NCBI GenBank assembly: GCA_023023105.1
Contig: CP083824.1
Coordinates: forward strand, 1,922,001-1,986,000
DNA from: Enterobacter ludwigii
GTDB lineage: Bacteria > Pseudomonadota > Gammaproteobacteria > Enterobacterales > Enterobacteriaceae
Reading direction: 5' to 3'
DNA length: 64,000 nucleotides
Shown here: piece by piece, positions 1-10,592 of the stretch
Position numbering within the stretch: the first letter of the stretch is position 1
Layout: every line of letters starts with the position of its first letter
Translations under genes and position numbers: made by a program
The notes under the pieces: generated by a model
The model's database searches: none
Told to the model about the DNA's origin: nothing
What the model saw: the letters and a program-made list of their open reading frames with translations, nothing else

Positions 1-719
1 TTGCGTCCCGCCGGCGTTTGCGCCAGACCCGGCAGTTTCCAGAGATTGTCTTCACCGCCCAGCGCGTTGATACCTTCCTGAGAAATCACCACCAGGTCGG
101 GCTGGCTGGCAATCACGCCCTCCTGTGACAGCGGTTGATAGCGGGTAAAACCTTGCATCGCATTTCTAAGCCCCGCCGCCTGAATGGCGGCATCCGCTGC
201 GGTCTGTTGTCCGGCAGCCATTGCGGTCATCCCTCCATGGTTGAGGATAAACAGCACCCGCTTGTTGAGTGGCGAGGCGGGCAGGGCGGTCAGGGCCTGA
301 CGTAACGTGTTACGCAGGATTTCTCCCTCAACCTCGCGATGTGTCGCTTGCGCGATGACCCGCACCTTTTCATCAATGACGCCCAGCGCGTTACTTGCCG
401 GAACGGTGATGACCCTGATATGGCTTTGCTCAACCTGTTTTAATGCCAGAGACGGTTGCGCCTGGGCGCTTGCCAGCACCAGGGTGGGACGCATGGACAA
501 AATGCCTTCCGCATTCAGCTGGCGCAAATATCCCACGTCAGGCAGATCGTTTGCTGCCTGTGGCCACTGACTGGTACTGTCGCGAGCCACCAGAGACGAC
601 TGTGCGCCAAGGGCAAAGACAATTTCCGTCACGTCGCCGCCAAGCGTAACGATTTTCTCCTGCGTGGCGGCAAACGCCATCAGGGGCAGGGCGCTGAGAA
701 CGGCGATCCATTTTTTCAT
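1..719 (-). CDS. hmuT: Hemin ABC transporter periplasmic binding protein HmuT (3' end outside window)
   Basis: Reading the minus strand from the ATG at 719 gives an open frame that runs off the left edge, about 239 codons. The N-terminus starts MKKWIAVLSALPLMAFA, a Sec signal peptide. The mature part starts with QEKIVTLGGDVTEIVFALG, typical of the cobalamin/heme-binding PeriBP fold, and contains the LNHGGMTAMAAG stretch seen in HmuT/HemT. Its start codon overlaps the stop codon of hmuS (716-718), so it is translationally coupled. In known hemin loci HmuT captures heme in the periplasm and passes it to HmuUV; those genes would lie to the left of the window. Confidence 0.9.
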   Translation of the reverse strand, partial: MKKWIAVLSALPLMAFAATQEKIVTLGGDVTEIVFALGAQSSLVARDSTSQWPQAANDLPDVGYLRQLNAEGILSMRPTLVLASAQAQPSLALKQVEQSHIRVITVPASNALGVIDEKVRVIAQATHREVEGEILRNTLRQALTALPASPLNKRVLFILNHGGMTAMAAGQQTAADAAIQAAGLRNAMQGFTRYQPLSQEGVIASQPDLVVISQEGINALGGEDNLWKLPGLAQTPAGR

Positions 720-1744
720 GCGGCCAACCCTTTCGCCGTTAAGGCGTCAATCTGGCTACGCCATTGGCTCTGTTCCGGCTCGCCTTCGGTACGCTGACCA
801 TACAGCTGAGCGATTTGCGTGCCGTCGGCGGCAAACAGCTCCAGGCTAGTGACATGCCCGTCAGCCGTCGGTTTGCGCGTGACCCACGTTTCCGCAATGG
901 CTTCTTCAAGCAGATGCAGGGTAAAGGTCGGGTTAAAGATGTTGAGCCAGCCTTTCATCGGCACCAGCTTTTCCACCGCGCCGGTGAAGATCTGCACGCA
1001 GCCGCGGTTGCCGACAAACACCATAATTTCGTTGCCGTCCTGGCGCGCCGTCTCCAGCAGCTGCGCCAGCGCGGAGTTCTCTACCCTGCAGGCCAGATCG
1101 TCACCCACCAGGTTAAACGCCTGCTGGCGGCTGAGATTGTGGCGCTTCAGCAGGCCGAAGAACTGGTGCACGTCGGTCATGGCGCGCCACTCTGTGTCCA
1201 CGAGCGCGGCTTGCGCGTTTTCTGCGTGAACCGGGACATCGGCCACCTTTAACGCCAGCGGTGGATTATCGGCAAAGATAAAGCGGCTCAGTACGTCGCT
1301 CCAGGCGGATACGTCGGTGCTATCGGTGGCGTAGACCTTCAGCAGCGCATCACCATGATGGTCGAAGAACTGGATGCTCTGACGCTCGCCGCGCGCGGTA
1401 GCTTCACTGATGTGAAAAACGCTCGCCCACTGATTGAGGAACAGACGCAGATCCAGTCCGCGTGGGTTCAGTACCAGCCCGGCGTGACCGTGGAGATGCT
1501 GATTGGTGAAGGTCCCTACCTGCTCGTGAACGGCATGGTCATTGCGGCAAATGCATTTGGTTTCGCCCACGGCTTCCAGCGCGCCAAGGATATCGCGGAT
1601 CTCACCGTTCAGGCGCCAGGCATCGTGGCCGACGCGGGCAAAGGTCAGTTCAGCTTCACTGATGTTCATTAAACCTGCGATGTCACGCGCGTACTTACCC
1701 GGGTTTTCTTCTTTTAGCTCAAGCCAGCGTGTGTAGTGATTCAT
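716..1744 (-). CDS. hmuS: Hemin-degrading / heme chaperone protein HmuS
   Basis: 342 residues, the usual length of the HmuS/ChuS/HemS family, two tandem HemS-like domains. These cytoplasmic proteins accept heme after import and degrade it or hand it on. An upstream in-frame start exists (1798), but ATG 1744 (MNHYTRWLEL) is preferred because AAGGACGAG lies just before it and family members start there. It lies between hmuR and hmuT in the usual hmuRSTUV order, 47 bases after the hmuR stop. The N-terminal LKEENPGKYARDIAGLMNIS segment is characteristic. Regulation is presumably from the Fur box upstream of hemP. Confidence 0.93.
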   Translation of the reverse strand: MNHYTRWLELKEENPGKYARDIAGLMNISEAELTFARVGHDAWRLNGEIRDILGALEAVGETKCICRNDHAVHEQVGTFTNQHLHGHAGLVLNPRGLDLRLFLNQWASVFHISEATARGERQSIQFFDHHGDALLKVYATDSTDVSAWSDVLSRFIFADNPPLALKVADVPVHAENAQAALVDTEWRAMTDVHQFFGLLKRHNLSRQQAFNLVGDDLACRVENSALAQLLETARQDGNEIMVFVGNRGCVQIFTGAVEKLVPMKGWLNIFNPTFTLHLLEEAIAETWVTRKPTADGHVTSLELFAADGTQIAQLYGQRTEGEPEQSQWRSQIDALTAKGLAA

Positions 1745-1791
1745 TGTCTCGTCCTTCTTCATGGATGCCCCGGTGAACCGGGGCGAGGGGG

Positions 1792-3777
1792 TTACCACTG
1801 ATAGCTTACGAAAATCTTGCCGTTGCGACCGTCCTGCGGAATACCCTGCGGTGACCAGTATTCTTTGTCGAAGGCGTTACCCAGCACCACCGTCGTTGTG
1901 ATGCCTTTCAGTTGTGCCTGACCCTGATAGCTGACGTAGAAATCGTTGACCGCGTAGCCAGGCTGCTTTTTGTAACTGCTGCTGATGTGCGTTGAACGGT
2001 CAACAAAGGTACCTATCCAGCCCACGGAGAAACCGCTTTGCGCTACCGGGATATCCAGCTTGCTGGTGACGGTGTCCGGGTTAATGCTGGAGATGTACTC
2101 TCCCGTGTCGGTATCTTTCCCGCGCGTGCGGTTATAGGCCAGGTCAAGGTTGAAGATCTCGGCGGAGTATTTCGCCATTACGTCCCAGCCCCAGATTTTG
2201 GCATTGGGAACGTTATAGGACATGGTGGTCGCCGCTGCGAAATCGACGGTAGTGGAGATGTAGTCTTTGGCTTTCGTATCGAAATAGCTCGCTTTGAACT
2301 CCAGCGCATCGTTCGCCAGCATCAGATCGTCAAAGCGCAGACCAAAACCGAACTCCTGAGTTTCATTGGTCTCCGGACGCAGGTTCGGGTTTGGCACCCA
2401 GTAGTTGGTATAGAAGCGGCCGATCGAGAAGTGCTTCGCATCGTTATACATTTCACCCATGGTCGGCGCGCGGAAGGCCTGCGCGTAAGAGCCGAACAGC
2501 ATTAGCCAGTCGGCTGGGCTGACGGTTAACCCGGCGCGGGATGACCACTTATCGGCATCCACATCGTCATAACCATCACTGCTGCCGCGATAGTTGTCAT
2601 AACGCGTCCCCCCCAGAAGGGTGATGGGCAGATCGCGCAGGGTAATTTCATCCTGCAGCCAACCGGAGCTGAAGTCGATTTTTGCGTCCGGGAAACCGGT
2701 CGTCGCACCGCCCGGGCTTTGCTCCTGGCGGTAATATTCTCCGCCGTAGGTCAGGAGGTGTGAGGCAAAGGAGTCGCTAAACAGTCGGGTGCGGTTTTCC
2801 ACCTTCCCACCTTTCGTGGTTTGCTTGCGGAATTCACCGCTGCCGTTGATGTTCTGGGCGTTAATGCGCGCTTCAGACCAGTAGATTTTGGCATCGGCGT
2901 TCAGCCAGTCATTGCCTTCCGGCGCGATGTTGTAGCCCAGCTGAGCGTCACGCTGGATGGTGGAACGGTCAGTCATGGGGTTGCTGGAGGCATCCGCTTT
3001 AATGGTTTGCGGATTTTTGGGTTCCTGTGCGTCGTTGTTATAGTAGCGCAGGGAGCCGCTCAGGGTCTGCGCCGGGTCGATTTTCCATCGACCTTTTGCC
3101 AGCATGTTGTTAATGGATTCATCATTTGGTGCTGCTGTACCGTTGCTCTGACGAATGTCACCCCGGTCACGGCTCGACCAGGAGACCAGACCGTCCAGCG
3201 TGTCGGTGCGGCCAAACGCGCTGGCCCCCATTCCGAGGCTATGATCGCCCGTTGCACCCGTAGCAAATACGCGGTAGCCGCTGTTTTTTCCCGGCTCCAG
3301 CAGGTCTTTGGCGTCGGCAGTATCATAGGAGATCACGCCGCCCAGCGCGCCACTTCCGTAGAGCAGGGCGGATGGTCCACGAACCACTTCAACACGTTTA
3401 ATCAGCGACGGATCGAGGAAGGTGCTGTTCAGGTGGCCGGTATCGGTTCCCTGGCGCACGCCGTCAACCAGCACCAGCACGCCGCGGCGGTCATAACCGC
3501 GCAGGTTCACGTCCTGCCCGTTGGTGCGCCCGGTGCCGTCCAGTGTGAGACCAGGAACGTTACGCAGCAGGTCGGCAGCAGAGCTGGCGGTTTGTTTCTC
3601 AGGCGCGCTGGCGTCAATCACGCTCACCATCATCGGAGCTTCAAAGGCGCTGCGGGCGTTGCCCGTGGCGGTGACGGTAATATCATCTGCGGCAGCAAAC
3701 GCGACGCCCGGCAGGGTACTGACGACTGCCAGAGCCAAAATTGACGGGCGTAAAGACGCGGAATGCAGGTATGGCAT
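1792..3777 (-). CDS. hmuR: TonB-dependent outer-membrane hemin receptor HmuR
   Basis: 661 residues. Signal peptide in residues 1-28 (ends PGVAFAA), then a TonB box (DDITVTA), a plug domain (VPGLTLDGTGR, VVRGPSALLYGSGALGGVI) and a 22-strand barrel ending in the aromatic Trp expected for outer-membrane barrels (FVSYQW). The barrel contains the FRAP motif (QAFRAPTMGEMYND) and the NPNLRPET motif that mark heme receptors of the HemR/ChuA class, where a nearby His takes part in heme binding. GAGAG precedes the ATG. It transports heme across the outer membrane using TonB-ExbBD. It is downstream of hemP and upstream of hmuS in one minus-strand operon. Confidence 0.95.
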   Translation of the reverse strand: MPYLHSASLRPSILALAVVSTLPGVAFAAADDITVTATGNARSAFEAPMMVSVIDASAPEKQTASSAADLLRNVPGLTLDGTGRTNGQDVNLRGYDRRGVLVLVDGVRQGTDTGHLNSTFLDPSLIKRVEVVRGPSALLYGSGALGGVISYDTADAKDLLEPGKNSGYRVFATGATGDHSLGMGASAFGRTDTLDGLVSWSSRDRGDIRQSNGTAAPNDESINNMLAKGRWKIDPAQTLSGSLRYYNNDAQEPKNPQTIKADASSNPMTDRSTIQRDAQLGYNIAPEGNDWLNADAKIYWSEARINAQNINGSGEFRKQTTKGGKVENRTRLFSDSFASHLLTYGGEYYRQEQSPGGATTGFPDAKIDFSSGWLQDEITLRDLPITLLGGTRYDNYRGSSDGYDDVDADKWSSRAGLTVSPADWLMLFGSYAQAFRAPTMGEMYNDAKHFSIGRFYTNYWVPNPNLRPETNETQEFGFGLRFDDLMLANDALEFKASYFDTKAKDYISTTVDFAAATTMSYNVPNAKIWGWDVMAKYSAEIFNLDLAYNRTRGKDTDTGEYISSINPDTVTSKLDIPVAQSGFSVGWIGTFVDRSTHISSSYKKQPGYAVNDFYVSYQGQAQLKGITTTVVLGNAFDKEYWSPQGIPQDGRNGKIFVSYQW

Positions 3778-3853
3778 AGCAACTCTCCATTAAGAATCGA
3801 AAGCGCTGGCTGCCTGGGGAACACCTGGGTGGCTGGCGAAGTTATCGTGTTGT

Positions 3854-4036
3854 TTATTTAGTCAGGATCAGTTTTCCGGCATGGGTCTGGCGTAGCAGGT
3901 AATACTGACCGTCATGCTCGATAATCACCCGCCCCTCATCGCCGAGCAGGGCTTTGCTGTCAATCCGACGCTCGGTGGAGGCAGGGGCTGTGTGTGTTTT
4001 TTCTGGCGTTACCGCGTTGTTATCCGTACGTGACAT
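3854..4036 (-). CDS. hemP: Hemin uptake protein HemP
   Basis: 60 residues from ATG 4036 (MSRTDNNAVTP). The C-terminal half RRIDSKALLGDEGRVIIEHDGQYYLLRQT...KLILTK is the HemP (YdiE) family signature. The frame stays open upstream to 4066, but that start would fall almost on the Fur box and has no ribosome site. It is first gene of the hemin operon, 76 bases ahead of hmuR. Family members are linked to heme uptake regulation or uptake; biochemical function is not firmly known. Confidence 0.9.
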   Translation of the reverse strand: MSRTDNNAVTPEKTHTAPASTERRIDSKALLGDEGRVIIEHDGQYYLLRQTHAGKLILTK

Positions 4037-4061
4037 AATGTTTATAAATGACAACCAATGT

Positions 4062-4080
4062 AACAATGATAATCATTATC
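4062..4080. promoter_or_regulatory. Fur box of the hemP-hmuRST operon
   Basis: A 19-base site that matches the classic Fur consensus GATAATGATAATCATTATC at 17 of 19 positions; it differs only at bases 1 and 3. It lies 26 bases before the hemP start codon, where repressor binding would cover the promoter or transcript start. This predicts repression in iron-replete cells. Confidence 0.93.
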
Positions 4081-4160
4081 AATAAACTGTAAATTCACAG
4101 CAAGCGTTTTTGTGAAAAAAGGGTGAGAGGATCAAATTTGGGGGTGAAGTGCGGCTTGAT

Positions 4161-4200
4161 GCCCTCACCCCGCCCCTCTCCCACAGGGAGAGGGAGAAGG
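4161..4200. repeat. GC-rich boxC-like intergenic repeat
   Basis: Contains the perfect stem CCCTCTCCC (4174-4182), loop ACA, GGGAGAGGG (4186-4194), with flanking GCCCTCACCCCGCC. This matches my memory of the enterobacterial boxC family of dispersed palindromes. It lies directly after the aroH stop codon (minus strand) and could act as a 3' mRNA hairpin; there is no U tract. Confidence 0.65.
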
Positions 4201-4208
4201 ACTGGATT

Positions 4209-5255
4209 TTAGAAGCGCGTATCTACCGCAGAAGCCAGTTTCTCCAGCAGCAGTTCGCTGTCTTCCCAGCTCAGGCACGGGTCGGTAATTGATTGACCGT
4301 ACACTATTGGCTGTCCGGCAACGATCTTCTGCGTGCCTTCCTTGATGAAACTTTCGGCCATAATCCCCGCGATGGCGGTTGAGCCGCTGCGGATCTGCTG
4401 GCAAATTTCATCGCACACATCCAGCTGGCGGCGATGCTGTTTCTGACAGTTACCGTGGCTGAAATCCACCACCAGATGTTCCGGAAGGTCGAACTCTGCC
4501 AGTGTTTCACAGGCGGCCGCAATATCTTGTGCATGGTAATTGGGTTTCTTCCCACCGCGCATAATTATATGCCCGTACGGGTTACCGCTGGTCTGGTAGA
4601 TGGTCATGTGACCGCTCTTATCCGGCGACAGGAACATATGGCTGGCACGGGCAGCGCGGATCGCATCTACCGCGATACGGGTGTTACCGTCAGTTCCGTT
4701 TTTAAAGCCGACCGGACAGGAGAGGGCGGAGGCCATCTCGCGGTGGATTTGGCTTTCGGTGGTACGTGCGCCAATTGCGCCCCAGCTGATGAGATCGGCG
4801 ATAAACTGCCCGGTCACCATATCGAGAAATTCGGTCGCCGTTGGTACGCCCAGTTCATTGACCTGCAGGAGCAGTTTGCGCGCCAGCTCAATACCGTGGT
4901 TCACGCGGTAGCTACCGTTCAGATCAGGATCGGAAATCAGGCCTTTCCAGCCCACTACGGTCCGCGGTTTTTCAAAGTAGGTTCGCATCACGATCTCAAG
5001 GCGATGCTGGTATTTGTCCCGCAGCCCCTGAAGTCGTTTGGCATAATCCATTGCGGCATCCAGATCGTGGATGGAGCAAGGCCCAATCACTACCAGAAGA
5101 CGTTTGTCTTCACCATTCAGGATTTTTTCAATGCGCCGGCGGGAAGCCGTGACATGTTCCGCAACGGTGGCGGAAACAGGATGCCGCAGTGCCAGTTCAG
5201 CTGGGGTAACCAGGCTGTCGATGCGCGCAGTGCGGAGTTCGTCGGTTTTATTCAT
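4209..5255 (-). CDS. aroH: 3-deoxy-D-arabino-heptulosonate-7-phosphate synthase, Trp-sensitive (AroH)
   Basis: 348 residues, same length as E. coli AroH and with near-identical sequence. It condenses phosphoenolpyruvate and erythrose 4-phosphate, the first step of aromatic amino-acid synthesis. Class I DAHP synthase motifs are visible: IGPCSIHD, FEKPRTVVGWKGL, GARTTESQIHREMAS, KNGTDGN, and DFSHGN near the end. I chose AroH over AroF/AroG because the N-terminus MNKTDELRTARIDSLVTPAELA fits AroH, because it neighbours ppsR-ppsA as in E. coli, and because a TrpR-type operator sits upstream. The PEP synthase PpsA encoded next door can supply one of its substrates. Confidence 0.95.
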   Translation of the reverse strand: MNKTDELRTARIDSLVTPAELALRHPVSATVAEHVTASRRRIEKILNGEDKRLLVVIGPCSIHDLDAAMDYAKRLQGLRDKYQHRLEIVMRTYFEKPRTVVGWKGLISDPDLNGSYRVNHGIELARKLLLQVNELGVPTATEFLDMVTGQFIADLISWGAIGARTTESQIHREMASALSCPVGFKNGTDGNTRIAVDAIRAARASHMFLSPDKSGHMTIYQTSGNPYGHIIMRGGKKPNYHAQDIAAACETLAEFDLPEHLVVDFSHGNCQKQHRRQLDVCDEICQQIRSGSTAIAGIMAESFIKEGTQKIVAGQPIVYGQSITDPCLSWEDSELLLEKLASAVDTRF

Positions 5256-5394
5256 GGAATGTCTCAGAAAATTTTTGCTTCATCGGCAGACTACCGGGAA
5301 GTGATGGGCATCACCTTAAACCAATCCCTGCTGATTTCAAGTTCGGGGCGACACCGCCCCGTGGTTGCCGATGATGATACCTGAATCTGAGCTA

Positions 5395-5416
5395 ATGTAC
5401 TAGCATATTAGTACAT
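5395..5416. promoter_or_regulatory. TrpR operator for aroH, overlapping the ppsR stop codon
   Basis: The 22-base element has outer arms ATGTACTA (5395-5402) and TAGTACAT (5409-5416), a perfect 8-base inverted repeat around a 6-base centre. The CTAG/GTAC-rich half sites match the E. coli aroH operator (ATGTACTAGAGAACTAGTGCAT as I recall it). It is 140 bases upstream of the aroH ATG. The last two sense codons and TAA stop of ppsR lie inside it. Confidence 0.85.
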
Positions 5417-6241
5417 GCGGCGATTAAGCCCCATGATGTCGAGAATTTTGGTGGCAATTTCTTCAACCGAATAGTTGGTGCTGTTCAGCCACGGGATCTG
5501 GTTTTTGCGGTACAGCGCTTCCACTTCGGAGACCTCCATCCGGCACTGGCGCATGGAGGCGTAGCGGCTGTTCTCGCGGCGTTCTTCGCGGATGGCGGCA
5601 AGGCGTTCCGGGTTGATCGTCAGGCCGAACAACTTATGTTGCAGAGGCTTAAGGGCGGCAGGTAGCACCAGGTTATCCATGTCGTCAGCAATAAAGGGGT
5701 AGTTTGCGGCACGAATACCAAACTGCATCGCCAGATAGAGGCTGGTTGGCGTTTTGCCGCAGCGCGATACGCCAAGCAGGATCACCTGCGCCTGGTCAAG
5801 ATTACGCAGCGAGATACCGTCGTCATGTGCCAGGGTGTAATCAATGGCAGCGATACGCGCATCGTACTTGGTCAGATTGCCGGGGTTTAGCCCGTGGGTA
5901 CGATGAGCGATCGGGGTCGGATCAAGCTTAAGCTCGCTTTGCAGCGGAGCCACCAGTGCCTGGACGATATCCTGACAGAAGCCTTCACTTTGCAGAATGA
6001 TGGAGCGAATCTCGGGGATCACGATCGAGTAGAATACCAGCGGGCGGACGCCGGTCTGCTGGTAGATGGCATCAATCTGGTCCTTCACCGCTTTGGCGCG
6101 GCTCTCATTTTCGACAAACGGCAGCGTGATGCTGTTAATCGAAACGGGAAACTGCGACATCACCGCATGGCCCAGCACCTCGGCGGTGATCGCCGTACCA
6201 TCAGAAATATAAAAAACGTGGCGATCGACAGCATTATCCAT
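5408..6241 (-). CDS. ppsR: PEP synthase regulatory protein PpsR (bifunctional kinase/pyrophosphorylase)
   Basis: 277 residues from ATG 6241 ([17 protein letters not shown]), the exact length and sequence pattern of E. coli PpsR (YdiA, DUF299). It inactivates PEP synthase by ADP-dependent phosphorylation of a Thr beside the catalytic His and reactivates it by Pi-dependent dephosphorylation. The P-loop-like motif [15 protein letters not shown] is clear near residue 153. An in-frame start at 6262 adds seven residues, but homologues begin at MDNAV. The gene is divergent from its target ppsA, 335 bases away, and lies just upstream of aroH. Confidence 0.95.
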   Translation of the reverse strand: MDNAVDRHVFYISDGTAITAEVLGHAVMSQFPVSINSITLPFVENESRAKAVKDQIDAIYQQTGVRPLVFYSIVIPEIRSIILQSEGFCQDIVQALVAPLQSELKLDPTPIAHRTHGLNPGNLTKYDARIAAIDYTLAHDDGISLRNLDQAQVILLGVSRCGKTPTSLYLAMQFGIRAANYPFIADDMDNLVLPAALKPLQHKLFGLTINPERLAAIREERRENSRYASMRQCRMEVSEVEALYRKNQIPWLNSTNYSVEEIATKILDIMGLNRRMY

Positions 6242-6576
6242 TTTACTCACCCTGAATATCATACCTAATTGCCTGAAAGCATAAATTAAAAAAGTAAATT
6301 ACACAGCAAAGAACTTATCTTAATTATAAATGAAACGATGTTTTTGATTTTCCTGAAAAGTGGATTTCATTTTTCAAATAGCGACTTTATTTTTGTGGTT
6401 TCTGGCTGAATATATAGGAATCATCGGGTTCGTGGGTGATGGGAAAGTATCCGAAAAGTTGAAAATTTAAATTGCTTACACGATTCACCGTTTTTTTAGC
6501 GCTAATAAATATGCCACTATAAATACGTAGTCAGGTGTTACTTACTCCGATCAAATATCACAAAAGGATTGTTTCG
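6242..6576. promoter_or_regulatory. Divergent ppsR/ppsA intergenic region
   Basis: 335 bases, AT-rich, no open frame of note. It holds both promoters. A candidate Cra site lies at 6474-6489 (listed separately), and CACTATAAATACG near 6515-6527 could be the ppsA -10 region. Nothing else is recognisable. Confidence 0.6.
6474..6489. promoter_or_regulatory. Candidate Cra (FruR) site upstream of ppsA
   Basis: Read on the minus strand this is GGTGAATCGTGTAAGC, one mismatch from the recalled Cra pattern RSTGAAWCSNTHHW. Cra activates ppsA in E. coli during gluconeogenesis, and the site lies upstream of the probable -10 region of ppsA. Assigned by pattern and context only. Confidence 0.5.
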
Positions 6577-8955
<2,379 letters not shown>

Positions 8956-8970
8956 CACCATCATAACCCG

Positions 8971-9003
8971 AAAAGGCGAGGAGATTATTCCTCGCCTTTT
9001 TTA
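8971..9003 (+). terminator. Rho-independent terminator of ppsA
   Basis: Inverted repeat AAAGGCGAGGA / TCCTCGCCTTTT around ATTAT, followed by further Ts, 16 bases after the ppsA stop. Confidence 0.9.
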
Positions 9004-9188
9004 TTTCTCTTCTTATTTGCTCCCCATCACAAATAAAGTAAAAAACCAAATATCATAATTTGTCTGTTAATTTAGACAATTGTTAGCGCGCAAACCGTTG
9101 CTAATACTTGAGCCTTACTGCGCATTTCCCTACCGATGATGCGCAACTGGTTGAAATACGTTTTAACCTGATAAAAAGGCAAATAACA

Positions 9189-10589
9189 ATGACACTTTCC
9201 TCTGTATTGCGTACCAAAGATAAAATAGGTTACGGCTTAGGTGATATGGCCAGCGCGCTGGTCTGGCAAACGGCTACGTTATTTCTTGCTTATTTCTATA
9301 CGGACGTTTTTGGGTTGCCCGCCGCGATTATGGGCACCATGTTTTTAGTGGTACGCGTGGTCGATGCGTTTGTCGACCCGTGCATTGGTGCACTGGTCGA
9401 CCGTACGCAAACGCGTCATGGCCGTTTCCGTCCATGGTTGCTGTGGTTCGCCATTCCGTTTGGCGTGAGCTGCCTCATCACCTTCTATGTTCCGGACGTG
9501 GGACCTACGGCGAAAATTGCGTATGCCTGCGTGACCTACGCGATCTTAAGCCTGATTTATTCCGCGATTAACGTACCTTACTGCGCCATGCCCGGCGCGC
9601 TGACGCTGGATCCGCGCGAGCGTCACTCTCTGCAGTCATGGCGCTTTGGCCTGTCGTTTATCGGTGGGTTGATTGTTACGGTTATTGCCCTGCCGCTGGT
9701 CTCATTGTTTGGACAGGGCAACGTGCAGAAAGGCTATTTCTATGCCATGAGCCTGATGGGACTACTCGGGATTGTACTGTTCTTCTGCTGCTTCCTGATG
9801 ACTCGCGAGCGTTATTCTCCGCGCAATGATACCTCCGGCTCCATGCTCACCGATTTAAAACTGCTGGCCGGAAACAGCCAGTGGCGTATTGTGTTCGTGT
9901 TTAATATTTTGCTGTTAACGGCGGTGGTGACGCGCGGTTCCGCCACCATGTATTACGTCAACTATGTGCTGTTGCGTCCGGAGCTGGTTTTTGCCTTTAT
10001 TGTTTCCGGAATGGTGGCCTCCTTAAGCGGCGCATTATTATCCGAACGGTTGCTGGGCAAATTTGACCGCGTCCGGGCCTACCAGTGGACCATTATTTCC
10101 TTCGTCATCTTCGGCGCGCTGATTTTCTTCCTTCCCCCTTCGCAGGTCTGGCTGATCTTTGGCCTCAATATTGTCTTTAGCTTTGTGCAAAACCTCACCA
10201 CACCGCTCCAGTGGACCATGTTCTCCGATGTGGTCGACTACGAAGAGCACCGCAGCGGTCGTCGCCTGGACGGGCTGGTTTTTTCCACCGCGCTGTTTGC
10301 CATCAAATTTGGCCTGGCGCTGGGTGGGGCGGTCGTCGGCTGGGTCCTTGGTATGGTGGATTACGCCCCGGGACAGGCAACTCAGGCACCGCATGTTCTC
10401 TCTACCATTAATGCACTGTTCACCCTTATCCCTTGCGCGTTGTTCCTCTGCATGGTCGCGCTGCTTGCTATCTACAAACTTAACAGCCGGCTGGTGGATT
10501 CCATTGCCCGGGAGCTGGCCAGCAAACGTGAGGTGAGACCTGACCTGGGGCAACTCAGCCCGGCAACCCCTTCCGCACTACAGGAGTAA
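9189..10589 (+). CDS. MFS sugar transporter of the GPH (glycoside-pentoside-hexuronide:cation) family
   Basis: 466 residues from ATG 9189 (MTLSSVLRTKDKIGYGLGDMAS), with AAAAAGG at the right distance; a longer in-frame start at 9108 has no support. About twelve membrane segments are visible. The GPH hallmarks are present: GYGLGDMAS near the N-terminus, DAFVDPCIGALVDRTQTRHGRFRPWLLW in the first cytoplasmic loop, and NVPYCAMPGALTLDPRERHSLQSWR. Family members (MelB, XynT/YicJ, YagG) import glycosides or pentosides with Na+ or H+. Three bases separate it from the GH3 gene, so the two form an operon: import of an intact glycoside, then intracellular hydrolysis. Substrate is not determinable from sequence. 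Confidence 0.85.
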   Translation: MTLSSVLRTKDKIGYGLGDMASALVWQTATLFLAYFYTDVFGLPAAIMGTMFLVVRVVDAFVDPCIGALVDRTQTRHGRFRPWLLWFAIPFGVSCLITFYVPDVGPTAKIAYACVTYAILSLIYSAINVPYCAMPGALTLDPRERHSLQSWRFGLSFIGGLIVTVIALPLVSLFGQGNVQKGYFYAMSLMGLLGIVLFFCCFLMTRERYSPRNDTSGSMLTDLKLLAGNSQWRIVFVFNILLLTAVVTRGSATMYYVNYVLLRPELVFAFIVSGMVASLSGALLSERLLGKFDRVRAYQWTIISFVIFGALIFFLPPSQVWLIFGLNIVFSFVQNLTTPLQWTMFSDVVDYEEHRSGRRLDGLVFSTALFAIKFGLALGGAVVGWVLGMVDYAPGQATQAPHVLSTINALFTLIPCALFLCMVALLAIYKLNSRLVDSIARELASKREVRPDLGQLSPATPSALQE

Positions 10590-10592
10590 AAC

